Shown here piece by piece: positions 1 to 5,169 of a stretch of DNA of 8,337 nt (positions within the stretch are counted from its first letter, which is position 1; each line of letters starts with the position of its first letter). The stretch comes from DATKDU01 sp035512595. GTDB taxonomy: Bacteria; Planctomycetota; Planctomycetia; Pirellulales; Pirellulaceae. The DNA lies in contig DATKDU010000217.1 in assembly GCA_035512595.1 (NCBI GenBank), positions 1 to 8,337 of the forward strand. Reading direction: 5' to 3'. The notes under the pieces are model-generated. The model saw nothing but the letters and a program-made list of their open reading frames with translations, had not been told where the DNA came from and searched no databases. A program made the translations under genes and the position numbers.

Positions 1-71
1 CCCAGCGAGCAGGAGTCGAGTGCCGTCACCGCGCCGTAGGTTTTGGTCAGCTTGCGGGTGACGACGATCAC
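1..71 (-). CDS. ABC transporter ATP-binding protein, N-terminal fragment cut by window edge
   Basis: Only the first 23 codons lie in the window. Read on the minus strand from a GTG at 71, they give VIVVTRKLTKTYGAVTALDS followed by CSL. The pattern LTKxYGxxxALD is the usual first beta-strand and A-loop region of ABC ATPases: the Tyr of TYG normally stacks on the ATP adenine, and the Walker A motif would follow about 20 residues further on, outside the window. An AAGGA Shine-Dalgarno (complement of 78-82) sits six bases before the GTG and supports this start. The gene diverges from the large metallohydrolase gene. The substrate cannot be told; this sequence style is common in single-ATPase drug or ABC-2 type exporters. 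The family call rests on one short motif, so confidence is moderate. Confidence 0.6.
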   Translation of the reverse strand, partial: MIVVTRKLTKTYGAVTALDSCSL

Positions 72-77
72 GGGCGT

Positions 78-82
78 CCTTT
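78..82 (-). promoter_or_regulatory. Ribosome binding site deciding the GTG start of the ABC ATPase
   Basis: On the minus strand the sequence reads AAAGGA, then CGCCC, then GTG. The AAGGA core is six bases from the start codon, a normal spacing, and is the main reason to accept GTG at 71 as the start. Confidence 0.55.
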
Positions 83-202
83 CGATGCAATGTAATCCAT
101 TTGCTCCGCCAGCGGCGGGGTTCGTTCTTCCATTGTTGGCAGGAGGTCCATTGGCGACAACCGGCCGGATCCGAAACGGTTGAGCTGTGCATACAGTTTT
201 TT

Positions 203-269
203 AACCGCGGATCACGCGGAGGACGCGGATTTAATAATTCTCTCCGCGCACTCCGCGTCATCCGCGGTT
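203..269. repeat. Intergenic palindromic repeat with 9-base iterated arms
   Basis: The left arm (203-229) and right arm (243-269) are reverse complements over 27 positions with three mismatches; the loop (230-242) is AT-rich. Each arm is built from three copies of CGCGGA spaced exactly nine bases apart (206, 215, 224 on the left), mirrored as TCCGCG at 243, 252 and 261 on the right. From general knowledge, dispersed palindromes of the form 'CCGCGGAT.ACGCGGA..ACGCGGAT' occur in intergenic regions of planctomycetes and some other bacteria, with no agreed function. Here it would form a long hairpin in RNA or a cruciform in DNA between divergent genes. The loop and flanks are AT-rich, but a terminator function is not indicated. 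Confidence 0.8.
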
Positions 270-382
270 GCTTGCCGAATACTTCCGCGGCGGCGGAGTA
301 CACGGCTGACAGTAGTCCGGGGCCTTGGCAGCGACTAGAATCCTCGACATTCCGCGGTTCGCAGACTTTCAGTGAGTTATCC

Positions 383-2761
383 ATGGATCGCAAACCTCTT
401 CTCGGCCTCACGGCATTGCTCTGGCTATCTGTGGCCGCGACAGCAGGCGGCGATGAGCCAAAGCGGCTGTTGATCATCGCCCAAGGCCCCGACGGCCATC
501 CGCCGGGGGCGCATGAATACGTGCCGCAGCAGAAGCTGCTGGCGGAGTTGCTCGCCCCGGTCAAAGCGGTCGCGGTCACGAGCGTGCGTGCCGACGAGGA
601 AGGGGCCGACGTCCCCGGCGCGATCCGCACGGCCGACGGCGTGCTGCTGCTCGTCGCCGAAGGGGGGAAGTGGATCGATGCCGATCCGCGGCGAAAGTCG
701 GCACTGGCGGAACTGGCCCAGCGCGGCGGCGGTATTACCGCCATCCACTGGGCCACCGGCAGCCGCGAGGCGGAGCACATCGAGGCGCTGACGAGCCTCG
801 TCGGTGCGTGCCACGGCGGACCGGATCGCAAGTACAAGGTGCTGACGACCGGCGTCCATGTGGCAGCCGCCGATCACCCGATCACGGCGGGTCTGAAGGA
901 CTTCCGCATCCACGATGAGTTCTACTACGCGCTCAAGCGGCCGACAGAGCAGACCGGCTTTACCCCATTGCTGGAAGCCGACATCGACGGCCAGCGACAC
1001 GCATTTTGCTGGGCTTGGGAGCGCCCCGGCGGCGGGCGGTCCTTCGGCTGCACCAGCGGCCACTTCCTCGACACGTGGAACCGGCCCGAATACCAGCGGC
1101 TGTTTGCCCAGGGAATCTTGTGGACGCTGAAGGTCGCTGCGCCGAAGGAAAACTTCCCGCCGCAGGTCGCCGTCGATGATTCGCCGCAGCCGGTGACGGG
1201 GGCGATCATCGATGCAGATACCGGCCGGCCGATTGCCGCCCGCGTTTACCTCCAGGCTGACAGCAAACGGTGGCACTTCCCGCAGGCGAAATCAACGACC
1301 GAAACCGCCGTCCTCTACCAGCGCGAGTACCCGGCGACCAGCAGCGTCGAAATGCACACGGCGCTGCCGGCGGCCCCGTTTGAGGTGAAGCTGCCGCGCG
1401 GCAAGTACGCGCTGACGATCGAACGCGGCAAGGAGTATGTGCCGCTGACCAAGAATCTGACGATCGACGGCAAGCCGGTGGACCTCGGCGAATTGAAACT
1501 GCACCGCTTCGTGCATCTGGCCAAGGACGGCTGGTATTCCGGCGACACGCACGTCCATCGCAAGCTGGGCGAAATGCCGGTGGTCGTGCAGGCGGAGGAT
1601 CTCAATATCGCCTTCCCCCTGACGTACTGGGTGACGACGGCCGAATCGATTCCGACCGCAGAAGGGAACAAGGGAGAAGGATGGACGAATCCAGCCGAGC
1701 CGCTGAAGGTCACGCCGGAAAACTGGCTCTACCCGCTGAACACCGAGTACGAAATCTTTTCCGTCGGCGGCAAGCGGCACACGCTCGGCGCCTTCCTCTT
1801 GATCGGTCACAAGACGCCGCTCGATATCCCTTCGCCGCCGATCATGGCACCAGCCGAGTGGGCCCACCGCGAAGGGGGGCTGATCGACCTGGAAAAGCAT
1901 TCCTGGCCCTGGTCGGTGCTGCTGGTGCCGGTGATGAAGCCGGACCTCTATGAGCTGGCCAACAACCACTGCTGGCGGACGGAGTTCGGCTTTCACCAGT
2001 GGACGATCGAGACGGTCCCCGAGTCGATGAACATCGAACGCGACGAACGGGGCCTGACCGAATGGGGCTGGATCGATTTCGGCTTCCAGACGTATTACGC
2101 TCTCCTCAACTGCGGCTACAAGCTCGCCCCGACCGCCGGCACTGCCGCGGGGGTCCATCCGGTGCCGACCGGTTTCGGCCGAGTCTACGTCCACACGGGG
2201 GACGACAGCTTTCATTACGACCACTGGCTGGCAGCACTCAAGGCGGGCCGCAGCTTCGTGACGACCGGGCCGCTGCTCTTGGCCGAAGTCGATGGCCAGA
2301 AGCCGGGGCACATTTTTCAGGAGCCCGCAGGCGGCGGCATGCGAAACGTAACTGGCGTCGTCCATTCGCTCGCGCCGCTCGACCGGATCGAGATCATCGT
2401 CAATGGGGCCATCGCGGGGACGATTCGCGAGCCCCAGCCAACAGCCCGCAAAGTCGGCGGCTCTGAGACGCACGAAACTCGCTTCGAGCAAGCGGTCCGC
2501 GCCGAGGGGAATCACTGGATTGCCGTCCGCGCCTTTGAAAAGCATCCGGCAGGCCGCGTCCGTTTCGCTCACACGGCGCCTTGGCACTGCGAGCTCGACG
2601 GCGGCGCGCCTCTCGCCCCGACCCGCGACCAGATCGACTATCTTGTAGGCCGCTGCCGCGAGGAGATCCAGCGGAACCGAGGAGTGGTTGGCGCCGAGAC
2701 GCTGGCGGAATTCGAAAAGGCGCTGGCGGCCTACGAGGCGATCGGTAAGCGTGTGCCCTGA
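383..2761 (+). CDS. Secreted ThuA-domain / CehA-McbA-type metallohydrolase fusion protein
   Basis: A 792-residue protein. I chose ATG 383 because it opens a good signal peptide: charged MDRK, a hydrophobic core, and a likely cleavage after A19-T20-A21. Residues about 25-248 resemble a ThuA (trehalose-utilisation-like, glutamine-amidotransferase-fold) domain, with GITAIHW around H122 and CTSGHFLDTW at 223-232. Residues about 268-365 resemble a carboxypeptidase-regulatory-like beta sandwich (TGAIIDADTGRPIAARVYL). From about 380 the protein matches CehA/McbA-type metallohydrolases of the PHP fold, with SGDTHVHRK giving H390 and H392 as metal ligands. Further His candidates are H506 (EKHSW), H529 (NNHCW) and H592. 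CehA and McbA are known carbaryl or amide hydrolases, but most family members are uncharacterised, so the substrate is unknown; a periplasmic role on a carbohydrate or ester is possible. No strong Shine-Dalgarno precedes the start. Domain calls are from memory of family motifs; the start is fairly certain. Confidence 0.85.
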   Translation: MDRKPLLGLTALLWLSVAATAGGDEPKRLLIIAQGPDGHPPGAHEYVPQQKLLAELLAPVKAVAVTSVRADEEGADVPGAIRTADGVLLLVAEGGKWIDADPRRKSALAELAQRGGGITAIHWATGSREAEHIEALTSLVGACHGGPDRKYKVLTTGVHVAAADHPITAGLKDFRIHDEFYYALKRPTEQTGFTPLLEADIDGQRHAFCWAWERPGGGRSFGCTSGHFLDTWNRPEYQRLFAQGILWTLKVAAPKENFPPQVAVDDSPQPVTGAIIDADTGRPIAARVYLQADSKRWHFPQAKSTTETAVLYQREYPATSSVEMHTALPAAPFEVKLPRGKYALTIERGKEYVPLTKNLTIDGKPVDLGELKLHRFVHLAKDGWYSGDTHVHRKLGEMPVVVQAEDLNIAFPLTYWVTTAESIPTAEGNKGEGWTNPAEPLKVTPENWLYPLNTEYEIFSVGGKRHTLGAFLLIGHKTPLDIPSPPIMAPAEWAHREGGLIDLEKHSWPWSVLLVPVMKPDLYELANNHCWRTEFGFHQWTIETVPESMNIERDERGLTEWGWIDFGFQTYYALLNCGYKLAPTAGTAAGVHPVPTGFGRVYVHTGDDSFHYDHWLAALKAGRSFVTTGPLLLAEVDGQKPGHIFQEPAGGGMRNVTGVVHSLAPLDRIEIIVNGAIAGTIREPQPTARKVGGSETHETRFEQAVRAEGNHWIAVRAFEKHPAGRVRFAHTAPWHCELDGGAPLAPTRDQIDYLVGRCREEIQRNRGVVGAETLAEFEKALAAYEAIGKRVP

Positions 2762-2778
2762 CGGGCCGTCGAGCCAAC

Positions 2779-2807
2779 TGGCAGTCGCGCAAAAAATCCG
2801 CTAAAAT
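2779..2807 (+). promoter_or_regulatory. Possible promoter for the small basic protein
   Basis: TAAAAT at 2802-2807 resembles a -10 box (5 of 6). CTGGCA at about 2778-2783 matches TTGACA at 4 of 6 positions with an 18-base spacer. It lies about 55 bases before the ATG at 2861, in an A-rich patch unlike the surrounding GC-rich sequence. Plausible only. Confidence 0.35.
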
Positions 2808-2860
2808 TCTCGCTGCCGAAACGCCGTACCGATCTTCAGCCCTTCACCCCACATAGGCAC

Positions 2861-3220
2861 ATGGCACGCAAAGTCGTCAGTCGCAAAGAGTTACGAGCTG
2901 AGCACGATGCTGCTGCCGCGAAGGCCGCGGCATCCGGGCAGGCCGCTGCCCCTGCGGCAAAGGAAAAGAAGAAGAAGGCCGCCGGCGAGAAGAAAGCCCC
3001 CGGCGAGAAGAAGGCCCCCGCCAAGCGGAAGAGCCGGGCCAAGAGCACCGAGCCGGCCCGCATGAAGCTGTTCTACGGCGTCTTCAACCAGTCGCTGAAG
3101 CGCGTCGCCCTGTACGACTTCACGCAGAAGCGGCAGGCCGACGCCAAAGCGGCCGAGCTGTCCGCCAGCGGCAAGTCGCCGCACTTCGTGCAGAAGGTCA
3201 AGGAAGCGATCGCGGAGTAA
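2861..3220 (+). CDS. Small basic Lys/Ala-rich protein with conserved-looking C-terminal block
   Basis: This is a 119-residue protein in two parts. Residues 1-66 are low-complexity and rich in Ala, Lys and Pro, with runs such as KEKKKKAAGEKKAPGEKK; this resembles histone-H1-like or other nucleic-acid-binding tails and is probably disordered. Residues 67-119 look folded: MKLFYGVFNQSLKRVALYDF, then QKRQADAKAAEL and a SPHFVQKVKEAI end, suggesting two beta strands followed by helices. I recall similar short 'WGVFN..KRVA.F.Y' proteins annotated as hypothetical in planctomycetes, but cannot confirm it here. No signal peptide or membrane segment is visible, so it is likely cytoplasmic. The ATG at 2861 has only a weak AGG three bases upstream. 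The role is unknown; nucleoid or ribosome association is a guess from its charge. An internal ATG at codon 68 would give the C-terminal block alone. Confidence 0.75.
   Translation: MARKVVSRKELRAEHDAAAAKAAASGQAAAPAAKEKKKKAAGEKKAPGEKKAPAKRKSRAKSTEPARMKLFYGVFNQSLKRVALYDFTQKRQADAKAAELSASGKSPHFVQKVKEAIAE
2984..3019 (+). repeat. Two 18-bp tandem units inside the Lys/Ala-rich tail
   Basis: Two adjacent 18-base copies starting GGCGAGAAGAA differ at one silent position (A versus G) and encode the repeated peptide GEKKAP. This suggests recent unit duplication, so the tail length may vary between strains. Confidence 0.8.
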
Positions 3221-3231
3221 CGCCTCCCGTA

Positions 3232-3251
3232 GAACGGAATTCATTCCGTTC
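3232..3251. repeat. 9-bp perfect inverted repeat after the basic protein gene
   Basis: GAACGGAAT at 3232-3240 and ATTCCGTTC at 3243-3251 are exact reverse complements with a two-base centre. It starts 12 bases after the stop codon of the basic protein and ends six bases before the ATG of the fhcB-like remnant. There is no T-tract after it, so a classic intrinsic terminator is unlikely. It may be an operator-like or dispersed palindrome. Confidence 0.55.
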
Positions 3252-3257
3252 CCAGTT

Positions 3258-3356
3258 ATGAGCCGTGCGCCAGCGACGTCGGTGATCGAGGACGTCGCCT
3301 GCACCGTTTGCGGCTGCGTCTGCGACGACCTGCGGTTCCACGTCGCGGACAATTGA
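3258..3356 (+). pseudogene. fhcB: Truncated N-terminus of formylmethanofuran dehydrogenase subunit B
   Basis: A 32-codon frame from ATG 3258 ends at TGA 3354-3356. It encodes SVIEDVACTVCGCVCDDLRF (residues 8-27), the signature start of the FwdB/FmdB/FhcB family. In these proteins the first cysteines (CxxCxCxCDD form) hold a 4Fe-4S cluster ahead of the large molybdopterin domain, and the full protein is normally over 400 residues. In bacteria FhcB is part of the formyltransferase/hydrolase complex of tetrahydromethanopterin-linked C1 transfer, known from methylotrophs and planctomycetes. Here similarity stops at about residue 32, and none of the three frames downstream gives a recognisable continuation up to the next gene. 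No Shine-Dalgarno is visible. I read it as a decayed or rearranged 5' fragment; an assembly join or a real micro-protein cannot be excluded. Confidence 0.65.
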
Positions 3357-3463
3357 CTCGCCGCTGCCGCTACGCTCGACTAGAGGCGCCTGGGGATTCG
3401 TTTTGCCCGCCGGCAATCGCCTCCGATCGCGGATCAAACGCCTGCCGGCATTTCTTATTCTGT

Positions 3464-3468
3464 GGAGG
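3464..3468 (+). promoter_or_regulatory. Strong ribosome binding site deciding the start at 3476
   Basis: GGAGG lies seven bases before ATG 3476. The frame is open further upstream to 3308, but this site plus the signal peptide that begins at 3476 fix the start. Confidence 0.8.
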
Positions 3469-3475
3469 TTTGGCC

Positions 3476-3862
3476 ATGAGACTCTTGATTGCAGCATTGG
3501 TGGTATCGGGATTGTCAGGATTCGCAGGCATCGCCGCAGCGGCCGACGCCAATCCGACCGGGACCTGGAAGTGGTCGGTCACGCGCAACGAAAAGACGCG
3601 CGAGACGACCCTCAAGCTCAAGCTGGAAGGGGACAAGCTGACCGGATCGATTAGCGGCCGCAACCAGGACACGCCGATCGAAAATGCCAGCTTCAAGGAC
3701 GGCACGGTGTCGTTCTCCGTCACGCGCGAGTTCAACAACCAGAAATTCACCACCAAGTATTCCGGCAAGCTCGATGGCGACGCCGTCAAGGGTACTTCGG
3801 AAACCGAGCGCGACGGCCAAAAGCAAAGCCGCGACTGGGAAGCCAAGCGGGTCAAGGAATAG
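3476..3862 (+). CDS. Small secreted protein of the 'GTWKW' beta-rich type, function unknown
   Basis: A 128-residue protein. Residues 1-25 form a clear signal peptide (MRLLIAALVVSG..., cleavage near A21-A22-A23 or after A25). The mature part begins NPTGTWKWSVTRNEKTRETT and alternates polar and hydrophobic residues: LKLKLEGDKLTGSISGR, FKDGTVSFSVTREF, FTTKYSGKLDGDAVKG, and a final RDWEAKR. This is a compact all-beta, lipocalin-like pattern. I recall many planctomycete and acidobacterial secreted proteins with the same order of motifs (GTWKW, GDKLTG, GxVSF, KYSGK), all without known function. It is presumably periplasmic or exported. No cysteine or lipobox is present, so it is not a lipoprotein. 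It stands alone with its own ribosome binding site, and no clear promoter was seen between the fhcB remnant and its start. Confidence 0.85.
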   Translation: MRLLIAALVVSGLSGFAGIAAAADANPTGTWKWSVTRNEKTRETTLKLKLEGDKLTGSISGRNQDTPIENASFKDGTVSFSVTREFNNQKFTTKYSGKLDGDAVKGTSETERDGQKQSRDWEAKRVKE

Positions 3863-3903
3863 ACCAGCCATTTCGCCTGAATGGGCGATCAAACGCCTAC
3901 GGA

Positions 3904-3934
3904 ATGCGGCACGTAGCCAGCGGCCGTGCCGCAT
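3904..3934 (+). terminator. Terminator-like stem-loop after the secreted protein gene
   Basis: ATGCGGCAC (3904-3912) and GTGCCGCAT (3926-3934) are exact reverse complements around a 13-base loop, 41 bases after the stop codon. The loop itself contains GCC-AGC-GGC, which could extend the folding. The following bases, CTATTTATCTC, are T-rich but not a clean T-tract. It fits a weak intrinsic terminator or a general 3' stabilising hairpin. Confidence 0.45.
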
Positions 3935-4008
3935 CTATTTATCTCTCGCCACGGGCGACGTCGTCAGCCGGCCGGAGGCGATCACGTCAATCATTGGATG
4001 CGCCAGTT

Positions 4009-4027
4009 CGGAATTCAATCAATTCCG
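4009..4027. repeat. 7-bp inverted repeat with 5-base centre
   Basis: CGGAATT (4009-4015) and AATTCCG (4021-4027) are exact reverse complements around CAATC. It is short, lies in non-coding DNA and may be a protein-binding site or chance. Confidence 0.35.
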
Positions 4028-4171
4028 ATGCACGCCCAAGCCACGGCAGCGTCCTTGTCAATTCACCCCTGTAAGACAAATTGTACCACTCCTGCGGGCC
4101 TCCAAGTAGAATGAACTTCCCAGTCGGTCGCAGGCCAGCGGCCGGGATGAGCGTCCTGCGGGCGGCGGGTG

Positions 4172-4200
4172 TTGACTCCGCCAAGGGTGACGCATATTTT
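4172..4200 (+). promoter_or_regulatory. Sigma70-type promoter for the hydrolase-exporter operon
   Basis: TTGACT (4172-4177) is followed by exactly 17 bases and TATTTT (4195-4200): five of six matches to the -35 consensus and four of six to the -10, at optimal spacing. Transcription would start near 4207 and leave a leader of about 78 bases before ATG 4285. This supports 4285 rather than a start further upstream. Confidence 0.6.
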
Positions 4201-4221
4201 CGTAATAGCCCACCCCGCCGC

Positions 4222-4241
4222 CCGACGAGTGCCCTCGTCGG
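4222..4241 (+). promoter_or_regulatory. Stem-loop in the leader of the hydrolase-exporter operon
   Basis: CCGACGAG (4222-4229) and CTCGTCGG (4234-4241) pair perfectly across a four-base TGCC loop. It lies between the predicted transcription start and the ATG at 4285. There is no T-tract after it, so it is more likely a stabilising or binding structure than an attenuator. Confidence 0.5.
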
Positions 4242-4284
4242 CTGTCATCGCATTCCGCGTCATCCCCCATTCACCAGTTCGATC

Positions 4285-5127
4285 ATGGTCCCGAACTTTC
4301 CACGAATGCCGTCGATGCGGCGTCGCGATACCTACCGCCGCGCCCGGCCACTGATCCTCATCAACGGCCTGGCCGAACAAGGGGAAAGTTGGTACCCCAA
4401 TCGGAACGCCTGGCAGCGGCAGTTCGAGGTTCATCTGCCGCAGGTGCTGGTGTACGACGGGCCGGTGATCCAGCGGCGGCTAGAAGAGGGGGGATCGATC
4501 ACGGTGGACTACCTGGTGGGGCGGCTGGCCGAGTACCTGGACGGCTTCGCGCAGTCCCCGCCATACCATTTGGCGGGGAGCAGCCTGGGGGGGCAGGTTG
4601 TCGTCGAGTACGCGGCCCGGTTTCCGGACAAGATCGGCAAGGTAGTCCTGCTGTGCCCCTCTGGGATGGGGACCGAAGAACGACTGCCGGTCATGGACGG
4701 CGCTCGGCACAAGAATTATCAGGGGCTGGTGGAGAGCACGTTTCACGATCGGAGCAAGGCCAGCCCCGGGATCGTGAAGTACTACGAGGAGAAGTTTGCC
4801 TCCCGGGCGTGGCGGAGAGCGTTTTTTGAGACCGTGCGCAGCACCAAGAGCCATTCCATTTTGGGGAAGCTGCCGCTCAACGTCCGCCCGACGCTGGTGA
4901 TCTGCGGCCGCGAGGACCGGATTGTCGATCCGCACGCGGTGCAGCAGGCGGTGGAAGGGCTCCCCAACTACAAATTTCAGATGATTCCGCATTGCGGGCA
5001 CGCGCCGCAGCTCGAGCGGCCGCAAACCGTCAACCGCCTGGTTGCCGAGTTCCTCCTGGCGGATGAGCCGACGGCAGCGAGCACGGCCGAGCCGGCCGAT
5101 GCCGCGCGTGATGAGCAGGAAGATTAG
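4285..5127 (+). CDS. Alpha/beta hydrolase fold protein
   Basis: A 280-residue protein when started at ATG 4285, the first start after the predicted promoter (4172-4200). ATG 4306 and 4315 are in-frame alternatives, and none has a clear Shine-Dalgarno. The fold is shown by the strand RPLILINGLAEQGESW (oxyanion-hole region), the nucleophile elbow AGSSLGG with S100, the acid-strand region CGREDRIVDPHAV with D211 or D215, and the catalytic HCGHAPQLERP with H239. The cap region contains LLCPSGMGTEERLPVMDG and conserved-looking HDRSKAS and WRRAFFETVRSTKSHS segments. The length is normal for the family, and no signal peptide is present, so it is likely cytoplasmic. The last 25 or so residues are an acidic Ala/Glu tail. 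It is followed 42 bases later by an RND exporter gene, suggesting co-transcription. Substrate unknown; esterase, lipase or thioesterase activity are all possible. The fold and triad are nearly certain. Confidence 0.9.
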   Translation: MVPNFPRMPSMRRRDTYRRARPLILINGLAEQGESWYPNRNAWQRQFEVHLPQVLVYDGPVIQRRLEEGGSITVDYLVGRLAEYLDGFAQSPPYHLAGSSLGGQVVVEYAARFPDKIGKVVLLCPSGMGTEERLPVMDGARHKNYQGLVESTFHDRSKASPGIVKYYEEKFASRAWRRAFFETVRSTKSHSILGKLPLNVRPTLVICGREDRIVDPHAVQQAVEGLPNYKFQMIPHCGHAPQLERPQTVNRLVAEFLLADEPTAASTAEPADAARDEQED

Positions 5128-5154
5128 CGTGGCGGTGGCGCTCTTACTTCAGTC

Positions 5155-5158
5155 AGGA
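5155..5158 (+). promoter_or_regulatory. Possible ribosome binding site for the exporter's GTG start
   Basis: AGGA lies 11 bases before GTG 5170, a little far. It matters because the exporter frame opens right after the hydrolase stop codon and has no ATG before the first membrane segment, so GTG 5170 is the only good start. Confidence 0.4.
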
Positions 5159-5169
5159 TCGGTTCCGTC

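Larger units (their letters stand above)
72..382. other. Divergent intergenic region, no gene seen
   Basis: This 311-base stretch separates the minus-strand ABC ATPase from the plus-strand metallohydrolase. A frame joined to the metallohydrolase stays open back to 101, but its translation is not protein-like and includes the palindrome at 203-269, so I read it as non-coding. A small GC-rich hairpin (CCGCC-AGC-GGCGG, 106-118) and the large palindrome are the only clear structures. No convincing -35/-10 pair was found for either gene: TAGAAT at 336-341 resembles a -10 box but has no -35 hexamer at proper spacing. Confidence 0.6.
3863..4284. other. Non-coding region with clustered inverted repeats and a promoter
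   Basis: Between the secreted protein and the alpha/beta hydrolase there are about 420 bases with no believable gene; the open frames here lack start signals and protein-like composition. The region contains a terminator-like hairpin (3904-3934), a 7-bp inverted repeat (4009-4027), a promoter (4172-4200) and a leader stem-loop (4222-4241). The segment from about 4010 to 4110 has lower GC than its neighbours. Confidence 0.6.

Noticed and set aside
101..382. In-frame extension of the metallohydrolase upstream of ATG 383
   Set aside because: It reads through the palindromic repeat, is not protein-like, begins with a TTG without a ribosome binding site, and would bury a good signal peptide in the middle of the protein.
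1292..2587. Long open frame on the minus strand (431 codons)
   Set aside because: It is antisense to the metallohydrolase, Arg/His/Pro-rich as expected for a shadow in GC-rich DNA, and shows no family motif.
3432..3898. 12-bp direct repeat GATCAAACGCCT on both sides of the secreted-protein gene (3432-3443 and 3887-3898)
   Set aside because: One or two exact 12-bp repeats are expected by chance in a window of this size, and nothing else suggests a mobile unit or attachment sites.
4055..4083. TTGTCA as a second -35 box upstream of the hydrolase
   Set aside because: No -10-like hexamer lies at 16-18 bases, and the pair at 4172-4200 is far better.
4081..4284. Upstream extension of the alpha/beta hydrolase to 4081
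   Set aside because: The extension spans a good promoter and a stem-loop, and its residues do not resemble a hydrolase N-terminus.
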